64,000 nucleotides of DNA from Lutjanus erythropterus (taxonomy: Eukaryota > Chordata > Actinopteri > Lutjaniformes > Lutjanidae). This document shows positions 24,086 to 35,655 of this stretch, piece after piece (within the stretch, counting starts at the first letter, position 1; each line of letters begins with the position of its first letter). The translations under genes and the position numbers were made by a program. The stretch lies in contig CM034597.1 of the NCBI GenBank assembly GCA_020091685.1, positions 4,598,532 to 4,662,531 on the forward strand. Direction: 5' to 3'. Below the pieces are notes generated by a model that did no database searches, was not told the origin of the DNA, and saw only the letters and a list, made by a program, of their open reading frames with translations.

Positions 24086-25894
24086 TGCAGCAAAAACATT
24101 TGGGACATTCAAACATCAAAATTAAAAGCTGTGGCTATAAACTTTACAGATGAATCTCTCTAAAGGTAGTAATTAAATAATCAAAGTAGTTATGCTGCTG
24201 TGCATCATGTGTAAATGTGCACACAGCATCTCTCTCTTTCTGGGGAGTAGCGTCCTCTTTCCCACTGCAGCGGCCATGATCGTAACTGCAGCACATATAC
24301 ATCGATATGCTGCGTGCCTCAGGCAGGACACTGACAGCTTTTACTATGACTGTGGGGACACTGTGTCTCACTGTGTCACTGTGAGACTTTGCACAACAAG
24401 CACCAGAAGAACAAGCAGACAACACAGAAGGAGAGCAAGGTTTGAGGAGAACATAGTTGCAGCAGATCTTGCAGTGATCACAAGAAGTAACTCGGTTCCT
24501 TTCAATCACTTACAGAGCCATTTGTTAAATAAAGACAGGCGGACAAGAGCAGCCATTTCAAATGAAAGCCTTTTTATTTTATCATTCTGTTCATTTAGAT
24601 TATCAGTGAGTTATGAATTAATGTTCCACAGAACTGATGTGCCACTAGGATGTTGAAAAAAAAGACGTGCATTTTGTATCTTAATGATTAACTGATGATT
24701 GATTGTTTAGGCGATCGACTAAACAAATTGCAACCCTGTTTGGGATCTACACCAACCGGCGCAATAGATGCTGTTTGACTGTGCAGCTCCTAAACAACCA
24801 CACGTGCAGCTCCTGGCAGGTGAAAGAGGTGGGAGGCTGGACTAGACTGCAGACGCTGTTTCTCTCTGCCATGTGCACAGGGGTGTTGTAGTACTAGTCT
24901 CTCTTCAAGGTCTTTTGGAAGTATAGTGCATACAGCCAGATAAATAAGACTTGGATTACACTTCATGAGTTTTAAACGTTTTAAAGCAGATGTTTTTAGA
25001 TTGCCTTGGTATTTTACGCACAGGCAGACTAAAAACATCAAGCCTAGGTAGTATGTTTTGGATTCATTATACACGAAGGGATTGGCATGCAAGGGAAAGC
25101 AGTGTAAGTCCAGAGATCAGTGAGAAGAGTCTGTCACATGTCATTCATGTTATGGATTGATTTGTTTTCAAATGTCTTCAGACAGAAGAGGTACTGGGCA
25201 TGTTTTAAATTGAACCGTCAGATTGTGCTCTTTTGAAAATGTTAGTCAAAACTATCAAAAATACTAACTAAATACTAAAAGACATATAAGGGAATGGTAA
25301 AAGATTAACAATGTATACATATTCAACTGTAAAAAGTGAGGTATTTTAATAATTCGGGGATGAAAAAGCACTCTGATGACCATTGACATATACCACACAC
25401 TACATTGTACAAATGGAGAATTGTTGGGTTCTATTTGAAATGTTTGATTTGAATTTTAGAGAAAGAAGATGTAAAGAATTTTCATTGATCTAGAGTCTGT
25501 TCCTCTCAAAGTGCACCAGATTGATGCATTTAAATGTTAGCTGCATGCCCCCTGACCACCTTAGAGGATCTGGAAACCACATCCCCCTGCCGCAGTTTCA
25601 TAAAATTGCAGAAATGCTTCTGAAACGCTTCTGAGTTTAAATAAAGTTCTATGAAAGCTTGAATATAGCCACCATTATGATTTATAGTGCCATTGTCAGA
25701 CTGATACAAAATAAACAATATTTTGTTGTGTATGTATGTGTCTATCATTTGATTCAGTCATATACCAAAATCCATTTAAATTGAAAAATGCTGCTTCTTG
25801 TGGCAAATATTGTTATGCCATTAAAATGCGATTAATTGAGATTAATTAATCACAAAGCCTGTAATTAATTAGATTACATTTTTTAATCGAGTCC

Positions 25895-26285
25895 CACCCC
25901 AGTTATAATACTTAATAATTATCACAAATTTACCATGAAATTGGGGTAAGTTTGAGGTAAATTTCAGAGAAAGTTCAAACATGTAAAATGGTAATTACCA
26001 CCTATTTGTTTGAAAATGACACTTTCAAATTATGACATATACTTAAAATGAAATATGGGGTTATTTGTGGGTAAATTCAGAGAAATTTCAAATATGTTGC
26101 TTTGTAATTACCACCAACTATATGAAAATGGTACTTGCTGATTATCACATAGTTAACAATGAAATTTGTAGGTAATTAGGATGTAATTTGTGGGTAATTT
26201 TTAAGAAATTTCAAATATATCAATTGGTAAGTACCACCTATTTACCATGAATTTATGGGACCTAGAAAGTGAAGTGTTACCAGAA
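25895..26285. repeat. Tandem repeat of about 130 bp, three diverged copies
   Basis: Each unit carries a run like CATGAAATTGGGGTAA, GGTAAATTTCAGAGAAA and a GTAATTACCACC block (near 25990, 26108 and 26228). The end ATGGGACCTAGAAAGTGAAG TGTTACC is typical of a fish-wide dispersed repeat. No coding potential. Confidence 0.65.
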
Positions 26286-26776
26286 AATTTCGAATAACAA
26301 CTATATGGATGGGATCAAACCAAAATATTACATATTGCAATTAGCAGAATTTGTGGGCTTCCCATATATCAGCTGACTGTGTTGCACAAATCAGTTTCAC
26401 ACAGACAACAACTCAATATCCATCATATAAAAGCGGACGACCACCTGATATATCCAGCATAATCATATCTGATGATATTATTAGAAAAGCAAAATTTTAG
26501 TTTCCAGCAGTACAAACATGAAGACACTGTGCTGTTGTTGTACATGTGGCTTTCAGGCACTGATTATGCCGCCACTGTCATTTGCCTAATGTTCATAGAT
26601 CTGGCTCCTGGCCACAGAATTATAAATCTGTTTACAGCTTGACCAGTTGTCTGCTTCTTGTGTTGCTTTTGAGTCCCCAGAGGCCTCAAATGCAGCTCCA
26701 TGCTGGGATGACTGCGCATTAAAATTCATTTTCAATTTCTCTTTTCGGAGCTGTTTCTATACCAGCAGTTCTCACA

Positions 26777-26833
26777 AATAAAGCAAGACAAGACTTTTGC
26801 TGCTTCACGGCAATAGTCTTGTCTGGCTTTATT
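26777..26833. repeat. Short hairpin: 18-19 bp inverted arms with a 19-21 nt loop
   Basis: The left arm AATAAAGCAAGACAAGAC and right arm GTCTTGTCTGGCTTTATT pair over 18 bp with one mismatch, plus one further T-A pair at the loop. Flanks do not extend the stem. It may be a minimal MITE or a remnant of a palindrome; it is too short to call an RNA gene. Confidence 0.6.
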
Positions 26834-27967
26834 CAGTAAAACCAATGGAAATTACTTAATTTTTGTGTAAGTAAACAAATGATTCTTATAAGGAGCTATT
26901 CTATGGCTTTTGCAGGAAGTCGTTTAAATATTAGCAATTGCATCTGTAGAGATTTATGACATTTTCAAGGTAACTTTTCCTGGTGCTGCCTCAGCTTGAG
27001 TCATGGTGCAACAGTCCCTGCAGGTCAAAGGCTCAGCTTCATAAAGCTGCTGGGTGTGTGGCAGCAGTGCAGCTATCATTCATCTTTCATAATGTGTCAT
27101 TTATCACTCCTCATTCAGCTCTCAGGAGCAGTCTCCTGCGTTTCACTCTCTTTGCTCTAACTGTCAGGGTGTTCTCCGGCCTTCAGAGGCTCTTTGGTGC
27201 TCAAATGGCCAAAGGATGGATGGCCTCCATGCAGGAGATGGAGAGTGCAGGAGCAGGACTAAAGGAAATTAATTAGCGTATCAGGTCCCAAGGCCGCTGG
27301 GTGAACTCCTGGTTGGTGAAGTCATCCTGGGTTAAATCCCCATGAGACAATATTTGCAAAGTATCCTTAACCTCTATGTGCTGCAGAAGCACAATGAGAC
27401 CTGGCTTACTCAGGATTTTTAATTAATAAAGTAAAACATTGGAAAACAAGTAAGCAAGATGTGGGAAAAATATTTCCATTCTGAACCATCATACAAACCT
27501 ATTGGTCTCTGCTACTGACAAATGGCAGAGAGCTGACAGGTGTGCATTTTAGCAAGTTCAAAGCAGCAGAAAAATCAAAGCTCCAAAGAGTGTGTGTCAT
27601 TTGGTCATTTGAAGCATCGGTCAGATAGCTACAAAACAACTGACATATGCCAGCAGCACATCACACACAATCAGTGTAGTGCATGAACACACTAAAAGAT
27701 CATAATTCATTGAACATGCTTGTGTTTTTAGGGTCCAAACGTTAGTAAATTTGCAGCTAAAAATATCAAAAACAGGCACAGCGCCAGGATTTCAATTTTG
27801 GGTGGGCCACAGTAACTTTGGCTGGGGCTTATAATTACAAAAGTTAACACTGTTTCTAACTGGTAGTCTCACTTTAACAAAAATGACTGGTATCATGCTG
27901 TTTGCATCTGGCAGTTGTGGTGACATCGCAGCAGGTGCTTCACCATCTCTTGCCTGGTGGAGATCTT

Positions 27968-28430
27968 TACTGACTAACTTTACAGTACACTAATAAGATA
28001 TAACAAGCTGTACTTTGTATAAAATTAGACAAAAAACAGAAATAATGTGTTCAATCACTGATTTGACTTTATTAGTGGGTAGATGGGGACACATTACATC
28101 AGAGCTGTATTGTAAACTAAGGTGAAATCAAATATCTGCTACTTTCATATTTAATGAAACAATACACTTTTGTTTACAGTACAGTTCTGTTGTAATATCT
28201 CCCAATCACCCTCTAATAAAGTCTAATAAGGGTTTAACAATGGAAACAATACACTTTTGTTTACAGTACAGTTCTGTTTTAATGTGTCCCTAATTACCTT
28301 CAAATAAAGTCTAATATGGATCTAATAAAGGGTTTACTACTGTCTAATAAAGAGCATATTATTTCTAGTTTTTGTCTAATTTGATACAGCTTGTTAGGTT
28401 TTATTAGTGTACTGCTGGGTGTGCTGTTTA
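27968..28430. mobile_element. MITE with long subterminal inverted repeats (copy 1)
   Basis: Left CAGTACACTAATAAGATATA ACAAGCTGTACTTTG is the inverted counterpart of right ATACAGCTTGTTAGGTTTTA TTAGTGTACTG. The interior repeats a unit twice (AAACAATACACTTTTGTTTA CAGTACAGTTCTG at about 28160 and 28240) and is rich in TCTAATAAAG. A second copy is at 60599-61084. Outer ends are eroded here. Confidence 0.65.
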
Positions 28431-29825
28431 ATGGTGTAACTACTGCTTAATAAATGACCATGTTTCTGAAAATGTACTTCCTGTTGCAAATTAGTTGTAC
28501 ATGAACATAATTTCTAGGACACGGTGTTGCTGCATGGTGTTTACATTTATATAGCCTTTAAAATGTGTTTATGTATGTGATGACTCATTCATACACATAA
28601 TTTAAAGAAGCTCTTATTGAATGTTGACTTCACGATTTTGCTCCTGACCATTTATAGTCAGTGCACCTATCATGCATATAAATATGCATTCAGGCAGAGC
28701 ACACAGCGCTCCATGTATCTACACTACCCACCTTTACAGAGCCCTTAGGCAAGGCATCTCAGACGATGATACACAAAAAGATCCAGTCACCTCACAGAGA
28801 CATATTGCTGACACATAGTGAGCAGCAGAGACAGGAAGACAGTGGGACAGAAATCTAGCACTTTAAAAGACACTGATGTTGATTCAGTGCCTATCAGTGC
28901 AACCAGCAGTACCACTCGGGCCATAACAAGTGCAGGAGGCTTGTTTGGAGTGATGTGCCTCTTGAGTGTCACAATCAACCAAAAGAGAAAAGTATATGAT
29001 GCTTTCTGCGAAAGGCATCCAACTCCCACGTGAGAAGTACCTCTCATCTCCGTCTGCATTGTGCTGGCTCCAGCTCCTGCTGTCTTCACCATCTCCCTCC
29101 CTTCATCCCCTTAAGCTCTCTCTGTCGCTTCACTTCATGACTAATGCTGCACTCTCATTACCCAGAGTCCTGCTGTCGACTCTGCGCGTCTTCATCCTCT
29201 TCCTCTCCTCACTCTCTCATCTCTAGTTTTCTGCCCTCTCTCTTATTGCTTTTGCTGTTTTCTCTTTCCAGTCTCTCCTCAGCTCTCACATCACACAGGA
29301 GTTTGGTTTCAAAAGACAAACCCACCATTTGAAAATTATGACACAAAATAGTGACTGAAATGGAAGTCGGTCTCATTATGAAACATACAAAAGCTTTTCA
29401 GCTTTTACTATATGGAGGATAAAACCATCTGCACTAACAAAAGATTGAGATTAAGGATTTGCACAAAGTCGTATAACCAAAACATCTCTTGTAAGGTATG
29501 CCCGCTACAGGTTGTGAAGTTTGATTACTGAAATATTTTTTGTATGATGCAGCTGTACAATGACTCTTAAATCTGTTTTTCTTCCAGAATGTAGTTTACC
29601 TAAGGGTGGTAAAGCCAAGAACAGCTTATATACTATCACTGAAAACAAACTCTTCATTGAAACAAAGACTAATGGAATTCTTTTAGTCTCAGCGGCTCCT
29701 AACTATGAGCAACATCCATAATTTACACGCAAGACTCACTCTATTAGAGTAACAGTCTACCATTATAAGGGAATGGACTTCTTTGCTGTCTTACTGGGAG
29801 TCAGATGAGAAGACTGAAGTCAGTG

Positions 29826-30080
29826 GCCTAATGGTGTGTTTCATATTGTACTGGGAAGTCAGAATTCCCAGAGTTCCCAGTTGAAAAATTTCAAGTCAGA
29901 TTACGACTCAGAAAGTCGGAAAAACCTCACCAACCCTGACCTTGATATCCAAGGTGGCTGCCCCATGCAGGACTTTTCTTTGACTTTCCCACTTGTGTTA
30001 CTGGAAAACGGCCAACTGGGGTGTGACGTCATTCCCAGCTCCGACTTCCAATTCCGAGGTTAATGGAGCGGCATCAATAC
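29826..30080. mobile_element. Palindromic MITE in duplication copy 1
   Basis: GTACTGGGAAGTCAGAATTC followed by CCAGAGTTCCCAGTTG on the left, and CATTCCCAGCTCCGACTTCC on the right, form imperfect inverted ends of a fish MITE rich in GGAAGTCGGA motifs. The same insertion is present at 31959-32230, so it predates the duplication. Confidence 0.5.
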
Positions 30081-30146
30081 AGCTTTAACATAGCTTATCA
30101 CAAGCTGGGGAAACTACTAGCATATCTCTAATAATGTAATAGAGGT

Positions 30147-30580
30147 TTTGGTCCGATTTGGCCACCAATCAGAAAACCATCTGCCTAATATTGTAATATT
30201 GTGTAGGTTTCCCTTGTGTAACCAAAACACCTCTGACCTACCAAGGGATGGACTCCACAAGACCTCTGAAGGTGTCCTGTGGTATCTGGCAGACATTAAC
30301 AGCTGGGAGTTGTGAGGTGGGACCTCCATGCATCAGACTTAGTGCTCTGGTACATCCCACAGAGGGTCGATCAGATTGAGATCTGGGGCATTTGGAAGCC
30401 AAGTCAACACCAGGCCACCTTCTTCCATTGCTCCATATCCACGTGCCCATTGTAAGTACTTTTGGTGGTGGACAGGGTCAGCTTGGGCAATCTGACTCAT
30501 CTGTGGGTTAGCCTGCACTCCGAACGCAACGTAATGTGGCCCTTGTTAATCGCTCAGATCCTCAACCTGCCTATTTTTCT
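30147..30580 (-). pseudogene. Tc1-like transposase relic, copy 1 (truncated at the duplication junction)
   Basis: On the minus strand the DNA matches a widespread fish Tc1-like transposon. Recognisable parts are TGCCTAATATTG TGTAGG, the C-terminal transposase coding part (a degenerate form of the P-R-S-P-D-L-N-P-I-E box near 30365-30400), then an internal deletion joining AGTCAACACC to AGGCCACCTT. An N-terminal segment near GCTCAGATCCTCAACCTGCC follows. Stops, frameshifts and the deletion make it non-functional. It stops at the duplication junction and lacks the outer terminal repeat. Confidence 0.75.
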
Positions 30581-32734
30581 TACTTCCTGTTGCAAATTAG
30601 TTGTACATGAACATAATTTCTAGGACACGGTGTTGCTGCATGGTGTTTACATTTATATAGCCTTTAAAATGTGTTTATGTATGTGATGACTCATTCATAC
30701 ACATAATTTAAAGAAGCTCTTATTGAATGTTGACTTCACGATTTTGCTCCTGACCATTTATAGTCAGTGCACCTATCATGCATATAAATATGCATTCAGG
30801 CAGAGCACACAGAGCTCTCCATGTATCTACACTACCCACCTTTACAGAGCCCTTAGGCAAGGCATCTCAGACGATGATACACAAAAAAGATCCAGTCACC
30901 TCACAGAGACATATTGCTGACACATAGTGAGCAGCAGAGACAGGAAGACAGTGGGACAGAAATTTAGCACTTTAAAAGACACTGATGTTGATTCAGTGCC
31001 TATCAGTGCAACCAGCAGTACCACTCGGGGCCATAACAAGTGCAGGAGGCTTGTTTGGAGTGATGTGCCTCTTGAGTGTCACAATCAACCAAAAGAGAAA
31101 AGTATATGATGCTTTCTGCGGAAAGGCATCCAACTCCCACGCGTGAGAAGTACCTCTCATCTCCGTCTGCATTGTGCTGGCTCCAGCTCCTGCTGTCTTC
31201 ACCATCTCCCTCCCTTCATCCCCTTAAGCTCTCTCTGTCGCTTCACTTCATGACTAATGCTGCACTCTCATTACCCAGAGTCCTGCTGTCGACTCTGCCG
31301 CGTCTTCATCCTCTTCCTCTCCCTCACTCTCTCATCTCTAGTTTTCTGCCCACTCTCTCTTATTGCTTTTGCTGTTTTCTCTTTCCATTCTCTCCTCAGC
31401 TCTCACGCATCACACAGGAGTTTGGTTTCCGAAAAAGACAAACCCACCATTTGAAAATTATGACACAAAATAGTGACTGAAATGGAAGTCGGTCTCATTA
31501 TGAAACATACCGAAAGCTTTTCAGCTTTTACTATATGGAGGATAAAACCATCTGCACTAACAAAAGATTGAGATTAAGGATTTGCACAAAGTCGTATAAC
31601 CAAAACATCTCTTGTAAGGTATGCCCGCTACAGGTTGTGAAGTTTGATTACTGATTTTTTTTATTTTTTGTATGATGCAGCTGTACAATGACTCTTAAAT
31701 CTGTTTTTCTTCCAGAATGTAGTTTACCTAAGGGTGGTAAAGCCAAGAACAGCTTATATACTATCACTGAAAACAAACTCTTCATTGAAACAAAGACTAA
31801 TGGAATTCTTTTAGTCTCAGCGGCTCCCTAACTATGAGCAACATCCATAATTTACACGCAAGACTCACTCTATTAGAGTAACAGTCTACCATTATAAGGG
31901 AATGGACTTCTTTGCTGTCTTACTGGGAGTCAGATGAGAAGACTGAAGTCAGTGGCCTAATGGTGTGTTTCATATTGTACTGGGAAGTCAGAATTCCCAG
32001 AGTTCCCAGTTGAAAAATTTCAAGTCAGATTAACGACTCAGAAAGTCGGAAAACCTCACCAACCCTGACCTCGATATCCAAGGTGGCTGCCCCATGCAGG
32101 ACTTTTTCTTTCACTTTCCCACTTGTGTTACTGGAAAACCGCCAACTGGGGTGTGACGTCATTCCCAGCTCCGACTTCCAATTTCCGCGGTTAATGGAAC
32201 GCAGCATCAATACAGCTTTAACATAGCTTATCACAAGCTGGGGAAACTACTAGCATATCTCTAGTAATGTAATAGTTTTCCAGGAATTCCAAAGAGGTTT
32301 TGGTCCGATTTGGCCACCAATCAGAAAACCATCTGCCTAATATTGTAATATTGTGTAGGTTTCCCTTGTGTAACCAAAACACCTCTGACCTACCAAGGGA
32401 TGGACTCCACAAGACCTCTGAAGGTGTCCTGTGGTATCTGGCAGACATTAACAGCTGGGAGTTGTGAGGTGGGACCTCCATGCATCAGACTTAGTGCTCT
32501 GGTACATCCCACAGAGGGTCGATCAGATTGAGATCTGGGGCATTTGGAAGCCAAGTCAACACCAGGCCACCTTCTTCCATTGCTCCATATCCACGTGCCC
32601 ATTGTAAGTACTTTTGGTGGTGGACAGGGGTCAGGTTGGGCAATCTGACTCATCTGTGGGTTAGCCTGCACTCCGAACGCAACGTAATGTGGCCCTTGTT
32701 AATCGCTCAGATCCTCAACCTGCCTATTTTTCTT
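30581..32734. repeat. Tandem duplication, copy 2
   Basis: Collinear with copy 1 from TACTTCCTGTTGC to CCTGCCTATTTTTCTT. It then continues GCTTCCAAACACATCAACTT into the rest of the Tc1-like relic, which copy 1 lacks. The CTTCC shared by the left boundary and by the right boundary is microhomology at the junction. Copy 2 is longer by about 48 bp, including about 19 bp near 32274-32293 (TTTTCCAGGAATTCC) absent from copy 1. Confidence 0.9.
31959..32230. mobile_element. Palindromic MITE in duplication copy 2
   Basis: Duplicate of 29826-30080 carried by the segmental tandem duplication. It shows small indels relative to copy 1 (for example GATTAACGACTC against GATTACGACTC). Confidence 0.5.
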
Positions 32735-32878
32735 GCTTCCAAACACATCAACTTGAAGAACTGACTTTTCATTTGCTGCCTGATATATCCCATGCACTGA
32801 CAGTTGCCACTGTAACAAGATAATCAATGTTATTCACTTCACCTGTCATTGCTTTTAGTGCTGTCACTGATCAGTGTA
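32300..32878 (-). pseudogene. Tc1-like transposase relic, copy 2 (reaches the terminal repeat)
   Basis: Same internally deleted element as at 30147-30580. It continues past the duplicated unit through CTTGCTTCCAAACACATCAA, TGCCTGATATATCCCA and TTATTCACTTCACCTGTCAT. It ends in the terminal repeat CACTGATCAGTGTA at 32878. The opposite terminus near 32300 is degenerate. The internal deletion is shared with copy 1. Confidence 0.75.
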
Positions 32879-33161
32879 TTTCCTTAGTGGAGGGGAGGTG
32901 ACTTTAATATTTCACGCACCGAGCCTATATCTATCAAACATCTCAGAATCACTCCTAGGAATCGTGCTGAAAGTTGATCTAGAACTTAAACACACCTACC
33001 TCGCAGTAGGACTGAGAACTATTTATGAAGCCTCCTACACAGACTTTCAACACAAAGGATGAATACTGCTGGGAGATGGTGTCAGGTTTACGAAACCCAG
33101 GGCCACAAAGTAGAAGTTATGTATATGTAATGTAGTTTTTAGTCGTGGTTTGAAATGTTAA

Positions 33162-33476
33162 AGGTCCAGTGAGTAAGATTTAGGGGGATCTATTGGCAGA
33201 TTATGGCAGAAATTGAATATAATATAAATAAGTATGTTTTCATTAGTGTATAATCACCTGAAAATAAAAAATAATTGTGTTTCTATTACTTTAGAATGAG
33301 CCCTTTAAATCTACAGAGGGACTGAGTACTCTGAGAATGGACAATGGATTCTAGATTTAGCCTTTTGTGTTTTCCACTGTAGTTTCTCCTACACACTTGG
33401 AAAGGGAGAGTGAGACAAGATGTTTGCAATCTGTCAGCTCACCACTAGATGCCACTAAATCCTGCACACTGGTCCT
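33162..33476. mobile_element. piggyBac-type MITE with TTAA on both sides
   Basis: AGGTCCAGTGAGTAAGATTT at the left and GCACACTGGTCCT at the right form inverted ends (AGGTCCAGTG against AGGACCAGTG). Each is bordered by TTAA (33158-33161 and 33477-33480). The interior (GGGGGATCTATTGGCAGA, GTGTATAATCACCTGAAA, CTCACCACTAGATGCCACTA) is a very common fish MITE. It appears nearly full length, lacking part of the usual middle. No coding capacity. Confidence 0.75.
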
Positions 33477-35499
33477 TTAATATAGTCTTACTCGGAAATG
33501 GTTAGGCCTGATAGTGGGACTGGAAGAAAGCTCATGTAGTGTACAGAGGGGCTAATCGTCAGGGTTAATGTAGCATACTGCCTGCTACACAATATTTAAT
33601 AAACTAGTTGGTTTATTATTAGGAATGGGAGAAAAGAAATCTCCTCAGTATCACTATTCTTTTTGTTATGATTCCTGAATTGATTTTGTGATTCCTGAAT
33701 CATTTTTGATATAATAACAGTTTGGTCTGTTAGCCTGTTAGCTTAATGCTAACACATAATGGGAATTCCCACTGACCCTCTAATGGAAATTAGTATCACG
33801 ATCACGGTCATATTATATTAACAAACAGATCCATTTCACTTCATATTTTAGCATAAAAAATGTTTTGAAAGCATGATTCTCAAGTTCAATTTCATATGTG
33901 AAGAATAGATTTCAATGCTCTCATTGTACTCAGGTGCTCTATTTGTTTTAGTTATCATTTTCGTATGGAACTAGCTTGATGAGCAGGAACAGCTAAAGTT
34001 TACTTCAAAAAGAATTTAATTTACTACTTTTATATGCAGTATAGCAATGTTGCTGCTGAAATAAAGAGTGACTGACATGAAATGTGCATTGTCTCTTGAA
34101 ATTTGAATTACGATATACAGTCTGTCAAAGTACGTGACTCAACTTTTTCTCAGTGTCCAGTTTACAAAAATGGTAATAAATCGTAGTATGAAATCACAAT
34201 TCTTGTACAATCGCAATACTTAAGAATCAAAATACTTACTACTGTCCCAGCTCTATTTGTTATACAAACCATTATGGTACCAGTTAATAATGATATATCA
34301 CCAAAGGGAAACAACATGACTAACCTTGAAAGCTTTGCTCAAAAGCTTTCTGCATTTGTGTTAAAATGCAATATTTGTCAGTCCGTGTAGACCAGCAGGT
34401 AACAAGTGAAGATCTGTAATGAAGCCTGTCTCGCCCACCTTATTGAACTGTTGTGAACAGCTTTCTTAATGATCTGACACTGGCAGACATGGAGAAACCT
34501 GAAATCTGGAGGTTCTGTAAATACATGTGCATCAGGGCACAGCTTATTCTGTGTCTTATAGCTTTGTGCATTAAATATGAGTCTGTTAACAGTGATTATC
34601 AGTCTGGCCCGTCACTCTCCTTTAACAAGACCCTGAGTGGTTTTCAAGCGAAAAGGCCTGTTTGTTTGGTGCAACAGGCTCTGGAGCCTCAGGCTGTGTT
34701 TACTGCTGACAATATCTACATGGCAGAATAAGTATAATGGGTTCCTGAGTGATTTGGAAAAGGCTGCCAGAGAGACAGCCCTTTTTTTGTGTGTGGTTGT
34801 TTGTCTATCAATTAGAGTGTCGATTAAATAAATGTGTTTGGGCTCCATCCTGCCGCTGGCAAAGAACAGAGCTGTCTAGAGACACACCTACAGGAGGTTC
34901 CCAGCCAAAATCACTTTCAACACATTCCTGCTCAAAAAAACACCATCACACTGAGATACTGGGCTCTGTTTGGGACTCAGACATCTAACAGCCAAACCAC
35001 ACACTGACATTTTGTTCCAGCAAATAGGGAGCTTAGTTCAAAGCGTTGTCTGCTGTAGTGCAGTCACTGTAGCAGAAATGTGTCTTTGGTGCACATATAA
35101 TCCCAGGGATAACATTAAATTAACAAGGAGAAAAAATAACAGTAAATGAATCAGCTAGTTTCTGTAGTAACTGGGCGGAGGCCACGACTAAAATATATCA
35201 GAATTGTAAGTTTATTGAAGAAAAAACATCACTGACTAGAAGAGGTCACTCAGTAGAGTGCAAATTCACACCAGGTAACAGGTGATGAAGCACCTACTGC
35301 AATGCCACCACAACTGCCAGATGCAACCAGCTGAGATTTGCAAAGTTCCATTAACATTAACTTGACCTCCACATGTGGTGTCCTGAGCTGAAACAAGGTT
35401 TCAAACAGAACCAGTTGTTGATCGCTTGTGGCCCCTAGTTACTGGTTAAGAAGAGTGAGAAGTCCACTACCAGTGGTTGTATTACTTCCTCACAGTTGT

Positions 35500-35655
35500 A
35501 TCCCTCAAGGCATTCCTGGGATTTGATGTTTAAAAGAACATGTCAGACATGAGGTCACAGTGACCCTGACCTTTGACCACCAAAACTGAATCAATTAACC
35601 CTGTTGGGCCCTTAAGGCATTTTCAAGATATCACGTTCACAAGAATGGTACCTCT
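35500..35655. repeat. Dispersed fish repeat with a TGACCTTTGACCACC core (copy 1)
   Basis: CACAGTGACCCTGACCTTTG ACCACCAAAA followed by TTCAAGATATCACGTTCACA AGAATGG is a common teleost dispersed repeat. A related copy is at 40259-40570. No visible termini. Confidence 0.5.

Larger units (their letters stand above)
28475..30580. repeat. Tandem duplication, copy 1 (about 2.1 kb)
   Basis: Starts TACTTCCTGTTGCAAATTAG and ends CCTGCCTATTTTTCT in a Tc1-like relic. The next copy begins immediately with the same TACTTCCTGTTGC. Order and content are collinear with 30581-32734 and by eye nearly identical. The left flank of copy 1 (AAATG before TACTTCC) differs from that of copy 2, so this is the original left boundary. 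Open frames within it match between copies only because the DNA matches; none resembles a known protein except the transposase relic. Confidence 0.9.

Noticed and set aside
28818-29033. Matching ORFs in both duplication copies, considered as a small duplicated gene
   Set aside because: Frames are disrupted differently by indels in copy 2, no family resemblance, and the similarity is explained by the DNA duplication.
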